Positions 46,288 through 57,435 of a DNA stretch of 64,000 bases are shown in pieces. The DNA comes from Calendula officinalis. Taxonomy: Eukaryota; Streptophyta; Magnoliopsida; Asterales; Asteraceae. A program made the translations under genes and the position numbers. The DNA lies in assembly GCA_963853835.1 (NCBI GenBank), contig OY970825.1, forward strand, positions 82,421,942 through 82,485,941. The letters run 5' to 3'. Position 1 is the first letter of the stretch, and every line of letters starts with the position of its first letter. The notes below the pieces were generated by a model. That model made no database searches. It was not told the DNA's origin and was given only the letters and a program-made list of their open reading frames with translations.

Positions 46288-47673
46288 ATGTCTCAATCAA
46301 CCAATAACACACATTTACTAATGTACCCTATTTCTGCCTCCAGCCATGTCGTCCCCTTATTGGACCTCGCCCTCCTCCTCCTCCGCCGTGGTCTCACCAT
46401 CACCGTCATCATATCTCCGGCTAACCTCCCGCTTCTCGACCCCCTTCTCTCATCATATCCTTCTTCCCTACACAAACTTGTCTTATCTGATCCAGAAATT
46501 ACACCATCACCTTATCCTCTTATTGCCAAAATAAATTCTACACGAAAACTGTTTGATCCAATTGTTGAGTGGTTCCAGTCCCACCCTTCACCGCCGGTGG
46601 CCATTATTTCCGACTTCTTTCTCGGGTGGACTAATGAACTCGCAACAAAGTTGGGTATTCAACGTGTCGTGTTTTCGTCTATGGGTTGTCTTGGTTTGTC
46701 CATCTTTCAAGAGCTATGGCGAAACGTTGTCCAAATTAATGCCGAAAATGTTGACGGAGATGAAAATTTCTTAATTTCGCTCCCGGAAATCCCGGATTCG
46801 CCCAAATTTCATTGGTGGCACTTGCCGCCGGTGTCGCGTGATTTTGAAAGTGGAGAACCAGATTTTGAATCTTTCAGGAATGGAATATTGGCTAATGTGA
46901 CAAGTTGGGGAGTTGTGTATAACACATTTGAAGAGTTGGAAGGGGTTTACATTGACTATGTGAAGAAACAAATGGGCCATGACAGGGTTTGGGCCATTGG
47001 CCCATTATTCCCTGAAGAACATGGCCCAATAGCTAGTACTGGAAATGTAGTTTCCAGTGCAGTACCGCGTAATGTGATACTCGAGTGGTTGGACAAAAAA
47101 CAAGATAAATCCGTTGTCTATATATGCTTTGGCAGCCGCGCCACATTAAGTAAGAAGCAAATGGTTGCATTAACCGATGCACTCGAGCTCAGTAAGGTCG
47201 ATTTTATCATGTGTGTAAGGGGAGGCGGATCGAGATTTATCCCTAGTGGTTTTGAAAATCAGGTGGATGGTCGAGGGTTCGTATTTAATGGGTGGGCCCC
47301 ACAAATGGCAATATTAAGACATCGGGCTATAGCCTCGTTTCTGACTCATTGTGGGTGGAACTCTGTGTTGGAAGGAGTTACAACAGGTGTGACTATGTTG
47401 ATGTGGCCAATGAATGTAGAACAATTTGCAAATGCTACGCTAATGGTTGACCAATTGGGTGTGGGGAAACTAGTAATTTGTGAGGGTGGGCCCGAAAATG
47501 TTCCTGACTCGGTTGAGTTGACTCGGTTGTTGGATGAGTCCTTGAGTTGCAATCATGAAGAGCGAGTTAAAGTTAAGGAGCTTAGCCAAGCAGCCATGAA
47601 GGCAGTCAAAGAAGGAACTTCAATAAGAGATTTGGATGTGTTTACTAAGCTTTTATCTGAGCTCTCAGATTAA
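46288..47673 (+). CDS. UDP-glycosyltransferase, UGT89-type, copy 1 (461 aa)
   Basis: A family-1 plant glycosyltransferase, which moves a sugar from a UDP-sugar to a hydroxyl of a small molecule in the cytosol. Catalytic His20 is followed by VVPLLDL, and activating Asp109 lies in PPVAIISDFFLGWT, a stretch typical of UGT89 members. The 44-residue PSPG donor box spans Trp336-Gln379 with THCGWNS and ends in Gln, which favours UDP-glucose. It is one intronless ORF of normal family length. The residues before His20 are Ser-Ser rather than the Thr/Ser-Gly of its neighbours. The region after PSPG reads GKLVICEGG, against GKRVCEGG in the other copies. It is the most diverged of the three tandem copies. 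The acceptor is unknown; flavonols and other phenolics are known for the family. Confidence 0.93.
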   Translation: MSQSTNNTHLLMYPISASSHVVPLLDLALLLLRRGLTITVIISPANLPLLDPLLSSYPSSLHKLVLSDPEITPSPYPLIAKINSTRKLFDPIVEWFQSHPSPPVAIISDFFLGWTNELATKLGIQRVVFSSMGCLGLSIFQELWRNVVQINAENVDGDENFLISLPEIPDSPKFHWWHLPPVSRDFESGEPDFESFRNGILANVTSWGVVYNTFEELEGVYIDYVKKQMGHDRVWAIGPLFPEEHGPIASTGNVVSSAVPRNVILEWLDKKQDKSVVYICFGSRATLSKKQMVALTDALELSKVDFIMCVRGGGSRFIPSGFENQVDGRGFVFNGWAPQMAILRHRAIASFLTHCGWNSVLEGVTTGVTMLMWPMNVEQFANATLMVDQLGVGKLVICEGGPENVPDSVELTRLLDESLSCNHEERVKVKELSQAAMKAVKEGTSIRDLDVFTKLLSELSD

Positions 47674-48026
47674 TCTACAACGCTATGTCTCTCATCAAAC
47701 ACACACATCCTCAAGAAATACTATTCTTGTTGTTTTGATATATCGTTGCATATGTACCCAAGTGTACTATGTGTTTTTATACCTATGGTAATGTATGGCG
47801 TGTGTTCGATGTTTCAAAAACCGGTTTTACAGTGAATCGGCTAAAGATTTAGATATGGTCGGATTGGATAAGCTGAACGGTCGTACTGGATAATAATAAT
47901 GTTAACTATTTATCAAGCACTAGTTATATAAAATAATGTATAAAAAAAATACAAAATAAATATCATGAAGAATTCAATACCTGTTTTTTCAACTAACTTT
48001 AATATTTTTAAGTTTCAAAACATATA
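47674..48026. other. 3' flank of UGT copy 1
   Basis: No gene or recognisable repeat is seen before the decayed MITE that follows. Confidence 0.45.
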
Positions 48027-48319
48027 CTACCTTTGTATCCCATTAAGTGATGCATTGCAGATTTCATGGTTTTTAAGCCAAAAAATTATAACGAGAGTTA
48101 AAATTGATTAAAGTGGATAATTAGTGTAGTATGTGTCTCACTTCTTTTAAATAAAGTGGTGTTAATAATGTTTAAAGGTAAAAGTAATTTGTAAAAATTT
48201 TACTATATTAAAGGTGGTATCACTATCATTTACCAAATAAGGTAATTTATCAAAGTGTAACACTTATTTTAAAATTGTCAAAAGCTGAAAGTGTATAAGT
48301 TATTTTGATACATATAAAG
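48027..48319. mobile_element. Decayed Stowaway-type MITE
   Basis: CTACCTTTGTATCCCATTAA and the right end GTTATTTTGATACATATAAAG are degenerate versions of the termini at 16428-16740, with matching interior words (AAGTGTAACACTTATTTT). Confidence 0.6.
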
Positions 48320-48985
48320 TATAGAAAATTCATATATATTTTATTTATCTAATGTTTTTAGAAAAAAAAAAAATTCCTGGTTCAATTGAACAATTAAATG
48401 AATTGTTATAACATATTTTGTGTTTCACTAACCTTCTTTTTGTACAAGTTGTTGCATACACAACAAACAAAGATTAGTGTACAAATAAACGTTAACATTT
48501 TATGACATAGAACGTAAAATTAAAAAATATATATAAAATTAAAAAATATATATAACCCAGAGACGGGAATTTTATTGTAAACTTTAATGTTATCCTGGTA
48601 GAATACTAGAATTGATCGTCTTTTATAGGCACTTGCATTTTAAGTTGTTAGACAAACTGAAATAAAAAATCAACAGGCAAACAATTAAGTTCAAAAGGTA
48701 AGCAACCACGTGCATAATCAATGAAAATAGAATATTAACTGAAAGTTGGAAATTATTTCAAAATCGGGTTCTAGACGATCGAAATTTAGTAGGTCGGGAA
48801 TGAGATAAAGTGTATTAAATTACAAAGATTTTTCTAATATGTGCCTTTAGGTATATGTTCCTTTACCCACGGTAGAAAATAAAACCTATATATTAAGTAT
48901 AATTAAATAGCTTTTGGATGGTTAAATGTCATTTACTTAAATACAATATTTAATACAACATCAAATATATTTTTATATTATATAT
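48320..48985. other. Intergenic, AT-rich
   Basis: I see no gene or structured repeat here. Confidence 0.45.
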
Positions 48986-48994
48986 TTTTAAATT

Positions 48995-49202
48995 GGGTTT
49001 TTCTAACGCATGTCCATGGGACATACGATAAAGTGTATTCAATGAATCAGTAATTTCCGAATATATATTGAATAACATTAATGAACTCTAACTCAAACCA
49101 TTTTAAGAAGATGCATTAAATACGATTTTATGTTTAAACGAAAATTATTGCTTCATTGAATGTCATTATCGTATACCCCAGGGGCATACGTTAGCAAAAC
49201 CC
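48995..49202. mobile_element. Mutator-type MITE
   Basis: The inverted ends GGGTTTTTCTAACGCATG and CATACGTTAGCAAAACCC continue inward for about 50 bp. The 9-bp duplication TTTTAAATT is perfect (48986-48994, 49203-49211). A 9-bp duplication is typical of Mutator-like elements. Confidence 0.82.
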
Positions 49203-49211
49203 TTTTAAATT

Positions 49212-50120
49212 AAATACAGATTTCAATAGTTGGGAAAATTAAATACATATTTTAATCGTTTCATAAGGGTTTTTGGTTTTGTTTGGTTTTTGTTTTTGTT
49301 CAAAACGTTTGAGTATTTAATACATAATACATGATGGTATTTAATGGTTTTATTGGCAAAATTTAAAACATTCCCAAAATTTATTGGCAAAATTTAAAAT
49401 ATGACATTAATACTTGCTACATAAAGCATGAAACTCAATATTTATATACTCGTTTAATATATATAGATATAGAAGTGTACATGAATTACTCTTTTGATAA
49501 AGGATGTAATTATGGGAATTCAGTAATATGGAAACAATAGTAAGGAAATAAACTAATTACTAATTATAATAATATACATTAAATTATCCCATTAATAATT
49601 AGATCATCGTACAACCAACAAGTTGTGTAATGAGTCAAAAAGGAAAAGAATGAAAACCCTTTCTTCTATTTTGGCCATATGCACCGGGTGGTAATGACAA
49701 GAGGATATGTTATGTATTTGATTTCTTCTGCTGGTAAATATTACCAGCTGACGTAGAAAGGTTAAAAAATGGCCGGACAATGATTAAGTCGTGTATATTA
49801 CGAACAAAACTCGACCAGAAAACACATCATAAATGGGTATATCCTTTAAAAAAAGTAATGGGCTCATAGACAACACAACGTTAGTGTCTTTCTTCTCTTT
49901 ACCTATATATCTCGTTGTGTATAAGTGCCTCGTATCCTGTTTATACACATGCCCATATATATATATGTCCTGTATTTTTGCTTGTTTATGGACACACACA
50001 TAGATAATGTCTATATACTTTACATATGTAGAGAGACAAAAAAAGAAAATTTTGATTCATTCTTACAACTAGTTTATAATCTTTGACAAACGATTAATCT
50101 ATTAAAACGTTGTTTATTGA
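49212..50120. other. Intergenic upstream of UGT copy 2
   Basis: AT-rich sequence in which no gene is supported. It includes the distal promoter of the gene at 50179. Confidence 0.45.
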
Positions 50121-50123
50121 ACT

Positions 50124-50131
50124 TATAAATA
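50124..50131 (+). promoter_or_regulatory. TATA box of UGT copy 2
   Basis: TATAAATA lies 48 bp before the ATG at 50179. Confidence 0.7.
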
Positions 50132-50178
50132 AGAGACCGTCCCAACACCATTAGCATCCTTCTATCAAAAGTTTCAAA

Positions 50179-51552
50179 ATGTCTCACTTGCCAAATAATA
50201 CACATTTACTAGTCTACCCTGTTTTTGCATCCGGCCATATCATCCCCTTACTGGACCTCACCCACCACCTCCTCCGTCGTGGTCTCACCATCACCGCCAT
50301 CATCTCCGCCGCGGACCTCCCGCTTCTTGACCCTCTCCTCTCCTCACACCCCTCATCACTACACAAACTTGTCTTTCCCGATCCCGAAATCAGCCCATCA
50401 TTTCATCCCCTTATTGCCAAAGTAATTGCCACCCAAAAACTGTTTGATCCCATTGTGAAATGGTTCGAATCCCACCCTTCGCCGCCAGTAGCCATCATTT
50501 CCGACTTCTTTCTCGGGTGGACTAGTGAACTTGCAACGCGTTTGGGTATTCGGCGTGTGGTGTTTTCTCCTTCAAGTGCTTTTGGTTTTTCCATTCTTCA
50601 TAAATCGTGGCGGGATGCGGTGGAGATAAATGCCAAAAATGCCGATGGAGACGAGAATTATTTGTTTTCGTTCACGGACATCCCCGAGTCACCTGAATTT
50701 CCATGGTGGCAGTTATCGCCAATGTCACGAAGTTACAAAAAAGGGGAACCAGATATGGAATTTTTCAGGAACGGAATGTTGGCGAATTTGACAAGTTGGG
50801 GAATTGTGTTCAACACATTTCAAGATATGGAAGGTGTTTACGTTGACTACATGAAAAAACAAATGGGCCATGATCGGGTTTGGGCCATTGGCCCGTTACT
50901 TCCTGATGAACATGGCCCGACTCCTAGCACCACACGAGGCGGGTCAAGTACGGTCCCACCCGATGACCTTCTCAAGTGGTTGGACAAAAAGGCTAATGAC
51001 TCGGTCGTATATATATGCTTTGGAAGCATATCCATGCTAAGTAAGAAGCAAATGAGTTCTTTAGAAGGTGCACTTGAGCTTAGTAATGTGGATTTCGTCT
51101 TATGCGTGAAGGCAAGCAATTCGGGCTTCATCTCGAGTGGGTTTGAAGATCGTAGCCGAGGGTTCATAGTCAAAGGTTGGGCCCCACAATTGGCAATACT
51201 AAACCATCGGGCTGTTGGGTCGTTTGTGACTCATTGCGGGTGGAACTCGATATTGGAAGGTGTTACGGCAGGTGTGATGATGTTAACGTGGCCAATGGGT
51301 GCGGACCAATTTGCAAATGCAAAACTAATGGTTGACCAATTAGGTGTCGGGAAACGAGTTTGTGAGGGTGGACCCGAGAGTGTTCCTGACTCAGTCGAGT
51401 TCGCCCGGTTGTTGAATGAGTCATTGATTGGTGATAGACCCGAGAGAGTTAAAGTCGAGGAGCTAAGGCGAGCAGCCACCAAGTCCGTCAAAGAAGGAAC
51501 ATCCAAAACGGATGTGGACATGTTCGTCAACAAGCTTGTACGTGGGCTTTAA
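50179..51552 (+). CDS. UDP-glycosyltransferase, UGT89-type, copy 2 (457 aa)
   Basis: Same family and orientation as the genes 2.5 kb upstream and 1.55 kb downstream. Catalytic His20 is in ASGHIIPLLDL and Asp109 in IISDFFLGWTSELATRLG. The PSPG box spans Trp334-Gln377 with THCGWNSILEG and ends ADQ. Two residues are missing just before the PSPG box relative to the other copies (EDRSRGF against EDRVGGRGF). No intron, frameshift or early stop is present. The N-terminal 135 residues are almost the same as in copy 3, including the shared DPLLSSHPSSLHKLVFPDPE stretch, so these two are the closest pair there. Donor is probably UDP-glucose; acceptor unknown. Confidence 0.94.
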   Translation: MSHLPNNTHLLVYPVFASGHIIPLLDLTHHLLRRGLTITAIISAADLPLLDPLLSSHPSSLHKLVFPDPEISPSFHPLIAKVIATQKLFDPIVKWFESHPSPPVAIISDFFLGWTSELATRLGIRRVVFSPSSAFGFSILHKSWRDAVEINAKNADGDENYLFSFTDIPESPEFPWWQLSPMSRSYKKGEPDMEFFRNGMLANLTSWGIVFNTFQDMEGVYVDYMKKQMGHDRVWAIGPLLPDEHGPTPSTTRGGSSTVPPDDLLKWLDKKANDSVVYICFGSISMLSKKQMSSLEGALELSNVDFVLCVKASNSGFISSGFEDRSRGFIVKGWAPQLAILNHRAVGSFVTHCGWNSILEGVTAGVMMLTWPMGADQFANAKLMVDQLGVGKRVCEGGPESVPDSVEFARLLNESLIGDRPERVKVEELRRAATKSVKEGTSKTDVDMFVNKLVRGL

Positions 51553-52766
51553 GGAATCTCTTACTATATTGTTTGGATATATTTCTCAAGTTTTGTGGGC
51601 TAAATCGTTCGTATTGATTTGTCTTGAAAGAAAAAGAAAAAAAACGTGTTTTAATGTCAAATTCTTTGTAGCATGTTTGATAGAGATAAAATGCATAATA
51701 AACATGTATTAAACGACTCAATTTCATATGTATTTTTAGGCCCTTTTTTTATGAACAGAAAATCACGAGTTTACCTTTAATTTTTGAGTTTTCTTAGATA
51801 CATTCCGGAAATATTAACCATATTATTTGTTCATATGATATTTATTAGGAACTTTAATATTATTCTATATTAGAGAAATTCTTAAAATTATAGTAATTTT
51901 AGGAATTTTATTCAATTTAAATTGATTTGACCAAATTATTTTATTTCGTTTACTGGACAAGTCATTAATAGTCAAACCCATTTTCTGGAATGTATAAAAG
52001 CACTTTCGGGAATTTAGCTAAAGAATTTATTTACTGGACCAATCATTGAATGAAATGAATTCATTTCCGGAAATACCACTGACCAAATTGTATGACCAAA
52101 TTTAACTTTTAAAATCGTTCAAATAACTAAAAGACATTTTGAGTCAGCATTACACCTCATCAAAAATGACCAATCAAGACATAGGAAATGAACATGTCAT
52201 CATAAATTTGTCATGCTTAGCTCCATATATAGGTGATAATTATATAGGTGGTAGATTCTTTATAATAATTGAAAAACCTATAAAATTAAACAGCTTGACA
52301 GATGGACCAATTTATACATAATCAATATATGGTGCAGTTGAATGAAATTTATAGGTTCTTATGTACCGGTGCAGATAATGAAATTTATGGGTTCTTATGA
52401 ACTGGTGCAGTGGATCGTGATTTTATACTTTTGGAAATTGGGTTTTCAAGGAGTTTATTGGTTTTAGATTTGCGTTTACCCGAATTTAAATTATCACCAT
52501 TTATACGTTTATTATTAGAAAAAACATATAAGCTCTTTAAATTATTTACTCACGAAAAATTATAATTACAAATTCTCAGTGGTTGCTAGCTAGTATATAT
52601 CTATACTATATGTATATATATATATATATTTCAAATCAATTATACCGAACACAATTATTAATTGAATTATGGGTGCCATACACGTATATAACCCATACGA
52701 GAAACTTGTATGTGAAAAAATCTAACATTTTATGTAATTCAAAATAAGTGAAACATATAGTATTTT
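51553..52766. other. Intergenic between UGT copies 2 and 3
   Basis: AT-rich sequence in which no gene is supported. A small tandem duplication of about 40 bp is visible at about 52338-52412 (AATGAAATTTATAGGTTCTT and AATGAAATTTATGGGTTCTT). Confidence 0.45.
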
Positions 52767-53021
52767 ATATGTGTCCATCCCATACATGCCCCAGCAAAAG
52801 CATCCCAACCCCCATTCAATCCCACCACATAATGCAAAATGATAAAAGAGGTTACTCGTCCAAAGGTATTGTGAGAAGCGGTAGTTTTTGTAAATTTTTA
52901 TTTCGAGGGACTGTTTTTGGATGTTTGAAAATGAGTTAACTTTTGCATCGTGTGGTGGGTTTGAAATTGAATGGGGGTTGGGATGCTTTTGCTAGGCCAT
53001 TTTTGGGATGGACCACATATA
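52767..53021. repeat. Long hairpin (MITE-like) upstream of UGT copy 3
   Basis: The left arm TATATGTGTCCATCCC...AAAAGCATCCCAACCCCC pairs with the right arm GGGGGTTGGGATGCTTTT...GGGATGGACCACATATA over about 80 bp. The loop is about 90 bp. The hairpin ends about 25 bp before the TATA box of the gene at 53103. No clear target duplication beyond the palindrome is seen. Confidence 0.85.
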
Positions 53022-53044
53022 ACTAATCATTGATATTAACAGTT

Positions 53045-53052
53045 TATAAATA
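53045..53052 (+). promoter_or_regulatory. TATA box of UGT copy 3
   Basis: TATAAATA lies 51 bp before the ATG at 53103. A second candidate, TATATATATA, is at about 53076-53088. Confidence 0.6.
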
Positions 53053-53102
53053 TGAAACATGGATACCATCTTTATATATATATATAAAAAAAAAAGCATA
53101 AA

Positions 53103-54479
53103 ATGTCTCGTCCAACCAATAACATACATTTACTAGTCTACCCATTTTCTGGCACCGGCCACATCATCCCCTTACTCGACCTCACCCACGCCCTCCTCCG
53201 CCGTGGCCTGACCATCACCGCCATAATCTCCGCCAACGACATCCCGCTTCTCGACCCTCTCCTCTCCTCACACCCCTCATCGCTACACAAACTTGTCTTT
53301 CCCGATCCAGAAATCCGGCCAGCATCTCATCCCCTTATTGCCAAAGTAATTTCAACCCAAAAACTGTTTGATCCCATTGTAGAATGGTTCCAATCCCATC
53401 CTTCGCCGCCAGTCGCCATCGTTTCCGACATCTTTCTTGGGTGGACTAATGAGCTTGCCACCCAATTGGGTATTCGACGTGTGGTGTTTTCCCCTTCGGG
53501 TGCTTTCGGTTCTTCCATTCTACACACATCATGGCGAGATGTGTTGCGGATAAAAACCGCAAATGGCGATGGAGATAAAAACTTTTTGTTTTCTTTCTCG
53601 GATATCCCCAATTCGCCAAAATTCCGTTGGTGGCAGTTGTCACCAACGGCACGAAATTATAAAGAAGGGGAACCGGATGTCGAATTTTTCAAGAACGGAT
53701 TATTGGCGAATTTGAAAAGTTGGGCAATTGTGCACAACACATTTGAAGAGTTGGAAGGGGTTTACATTGAATACATTAAAAAAGAAATAGGCCATACTCG
53801 TGTTTTGGCCGTGGGTCCATTACTTCCTGATGAACATGTCCCAATTGGTAGCACCGCACGTGGCCCACTAAGTGCAGTGCCACCTAATGACCTTCTCAAC
53901 TGGCTAGACAAAAAGGATAATGACTCGGTCGTATACATATGTTTCGGTACCCGGTTCACGTTAAGTGAGAATCAAATGAGCGCATTAGCAAGTGCGCTAG
54001 AGCTTAGTAACGTAAATTTTATTTTGTGTGTGAAGGCAAGGGACTTAAGCTTCGTCCCAAGTGGGTTTGAAGACCGTGTAGGTGGTCGCGGGTTCATAGT
54101 CAAAAGTTGGGCCCCACAATTGGCGATACTAAGACATCGGGCTGTAGGGTCGTTCGTGACTCATTGTGGGTGGAATTCCACGTTGGAAGGTATTGCAACA
54201 GGTGTGATGATGTTGACATGGCCGCTTGCTGGAGACCAATATGCGGATGCTAAGTTGTTGGTTGACGAGGTGGGTGTTGGGAAACGAGTTTGTGAGGGTG
54301 GAGCCGATAGTGTTCCTGACCCGGTCGAGTTGGCTCGGTTGTTGGATGAGTCACTGAGTGGTGATAGACCTGAGCGAGTTAAAGTCAAGGAGTTAAGTCA
54401 AGTAGCAATCAAGGCTGTCAAGGAAGGAACATCTAAAAGGGATTTGGACATTTTCATTAAGCTGCTATCCGAGCTCTAA
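53103..54479 (+). CDS. UDP-glycosyltransferase, UGT89-type, copy 3 (458 aa)
   Basis: Third tandem copy, plus strand, intronless. Catalytic His20 is in GTGHIIPLLDL and Asp109 in IVSDIFLGWTNELATQLG. The PSPG box Trp336-Gln379 starts WAPQLAILRH and ends AGDQ. The segment before the core nucleotide-binding part differs from the other copies (IGHTRVLAVGPL against MGHDRVWAIGPL; FGTRFTLSENQ against FGSISMLSKKQ), and the PSPG end LAGDQYADAK also differs. These changes lie around the donor pocket and linker, so substrate preference may differ. The ORF is complete and of normal family length. Confidence 0.94.
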   Translation: MSRPTNNIHLLVYPFSGTGHIIPLLDLTHALLRRGLTITAIISANDIPLLDPLLSSHPSSLHKLVFPDPEIRPASHPLIAKVISTQKLFDPIVEWFQSHPSPPVAIVSDIFLGWTNELATQLGIRRVVFSPSGAFGSSILHTSWRDVLRIKTANGDGDKNFLFSFSDIPNSPKFRWWQLSPTARNYKEGEPDVEFFKNGLLANLKSWAIVHNTFEELEGVYIEYIKKEIGHTRVLAVGPLLPDEHVPIGSTARGPLSAVPPNDLLNWLDKKDNDSVVYICFGTRFTLSENQMSALASALELSNVNFILCVKARDLSFVPSGFEDRVGGRGFIVKSWAPQLAILRHRAVGSFVTHCGWNSTLEGIATGVMMLTWPLAGDQYADAKLLVDEVGVGKRVCEGGADSVPDPVELARLLDESLSGDRPERVKVKELSQVAIKAVKEGTSKRDLDIFIKLLSEL

Positions 54480-57137
54480 GATATCTCTCACATATATTTC
54501 TTTGGTTATATTAGTCAAATTTTGTGTATTGTGTTGTTTGCTCGAAAGTAAACTATATAAATAAAGTTATAACGAAATTAGAACTGCCGGTTGATCAAGA
54601 AAGGAGATGATTAACCCGGGTCAATATTAAACCTGCTAAGAAACCTACTTAAACGAAAATAAAGTAAAGTAGTAAACTATTGACTCAACGAGTCATTGTC
54701 CAATTACCACAAAATGGGCTAAAGAAGTGGATTCTTTTGGTGCCAAGTAGCATTGGGCTAGGACCTGAACATTTTATACTTTGAACTTTATTTAATTTGG
54801 TAATCCAACATTTTTGGGTTTACATAATTTTTGAAATTTATAAATCATATGTTTAACGGTTACAAAACCTTATTTTGAACAACAATATTTGGATTTGATA
54901 ACTTTGTTTGAAATCGTATTTTGAAATAATATTAATTAGATAATCAATTTTAATAGTGTTTGCAAAACTAATTACTTGTTTAGTTAATTGATATTAGTTC
55001 TTAAAATTTAATAATTGCCTCTACACATGGTTTTCTAAAACTTTAATTTGGATGCCCTAAAATGCATATAATTGATGTTTTCAAACTTTTTATCAACATT
55101 CATATTAAATTACGTGCACAATAAACAGATAATTTATTTCAAATCACAATCCTAAACACCCTCTTGATCATTTTCAATCAAATTTAATCAATAACTCGTT
55201 AAGATGAATTGCATCAAAAGTTTGAAGGAAATGTTTTAGGTAACGACTATTGCTCTGGCTGGTCAAATCAATTTTTAAGCCCTTGTCAGAATATTCAAAA
55301 TGCGCCTCATAAAATAAAAACTCTTCTTCGTATCAGTAAATATCTTCCGTCAAATTAAAAATGTCATCTCAATCCTCAAGGTAAATGTTTGTTTTTTCTG
55401 TTGGATCCTTTAGTCCGCCTGTTGTCAATTTTTAATTGGTTTTAACTTTATTCAAATGATCTAACACATATTTATATACATATGCTATTATTTTAAATGT
55501 AAACCGTAGTTTTTGTGAACCATGTACGATTATCATGGTAGCACATGCTCAAGATCGCCCTGACTTAATTTAGCATGTTTTCATTCCAAGTTTACTTATA
55601 ATGCACAAGCTCATGTTGAAGTGCATGTGTTTCGTAAATCAACAAGGATTAAAAAACCTTCTATTAACATGGTACTAGGAAACAATTTAAAAGAAGAGTA
55701 ATTGTATTGATTGTTACCGTTTGTTTCTACTTATCTTCCTACTCATTAAATCAAAACATGTGTTAAAATCAAGAGATAATATTAAGAGAAAAAATTAGTG
55801 AATTACACATCTCATCTTATCAAGTGGATATAGGAAGATAAGTAGGAACATATAGTAAAAAAAATTATTATTTCTCTTAAAGGAATTCCCCAAAACAATA
55901 GTCACATTGCTTTGTCTTAGGATAAAACAGGCCACCTTATTATGGTACCTACAAGCAGCGATAGTTCGCTATTATTTATTTACTACTCAAAATTTTATTT
56001 ATGATTTATGAACACATTGTGTTAGAAGCGTTGCCCAAAAACATATGACATTGCTTTGCCTTGGATAATATAGGCTACCTTATTATGGTACCTACCTACA
56101 TTGAAGTTAACTACTCGTATTTTCCTGATTTCACCACCCATAAATATATCAATTATATGTAACACTGCGAATTTAGTTTTTTTTTTTCTTTTTATTTTAA
56201 CTATGAAAGCACATTATGGAAAACAGTACATATAAGTTTTAAGTAAATATTATTCATTACATATTATCTGAAATAACATATTTGTTCAACATGGTGTTAC
56301 TTAACGAAATGATTCAAATTACAAAACATATCACCCGGAGCATTGGTCGATCATTCCTAATTCATGACTACTACCAAACTTACTAACAACCTGCAAAAGA
56401 GTCAACGAGGAGGATATTAGCATACTGCGTTTTCACTTAAGCTTCGTCAATTAAATCTTCTCTTCTCCTTGACGTGACTTCAATCTATCCACCAACTCAA
56501 GATTATTTCGATACGCATAAATAATTTCCATCCATGGTTCTCTTGCAATTTAATCCCGTAGGCGACAACGTTCTCTCTTCATCGTAATTTTGGGATTAGT
56601 GTTTTTATCCATCAAATTCTTAAATTATCAAAATTTTGGTCTAATCACTTGATTAGAAATCAAATCCCTTCTTATTATTCCCATACAAAGTATAGTTCTT
56701 TTGGTTAATTACCCACTGTAACCTTGTTCGGTTTGTATGACTAACACCTTTCATTTCAAGAGTTGATAGTACCATAGTTTTATCGCAAAATCAACAGTCG
56801 CAACTCCAACTCATGATTTGGTTAATCACTCTCGTAAGATTTTATTCGTCCAAAAACATAGCCTATATCCTAGTCTCCTCACATACGGTCGTAATAGTTT
56901 ATAAATTTTAAAATTTTAAGGTGACAAATTAATATGCTCTAAATTTTAAATTTAAACAATAACATTTTTACGGTAGAGAACACCAATCCGGAGTTTTGTT
57001 TTTTCATTTCAAAAGTCTCCTCCGTCCCTTTCTTCTTCTTTCTTTTTCAAACTATATTTTTTCTGTTTCAGTTTCTGGATCAATTCCTCGATCTAAATCC
57101 GAATTTCCAAGCCTAATCAAGTTAATTTCAAGTAAAA
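54480..57137. other. Intergenic between the UGT array and MPB2C
   Basis: Mostly AT-rich with no gene supported. An imperfect direct repeat of about 75 bp is at about 55890-55955 and 56032-56100 (GACATTGCTTTGCCTTGGAT against CACATTGCTTTGTCTTAGGA, both ending TTATTATGGTACCTAC). The pyrimidine-rich stretch at 57000-57070 is a likely leader for the next gene. Confidence 0.45.
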
Positions 57138-57404
57138 ATGTATCATCAGTCGTCTCAACACTTTGATTTGGATCAACAAGACAATGCTGCTTTAGGTTTT
57201 GGTGGTGGCGAACCAACTTCATGGCTTTCCGGCGAAGATCTCCGCCCTTCATCACCGTCTCACCGCCGTAATCTCTCCACCCTTTCTAGTTCCACCGTCA
57301 ATGCCGCTGGCGGCAACGTAGACCGTGTTCTATACAATGACCTTGTCGAGATCGTTCCCCTCATTCAATCGTTGATTGTACGTTCTCCTCTTTCCCCAAT
57401 TCAA

Positions 57405-57435
<31 letters not shown>

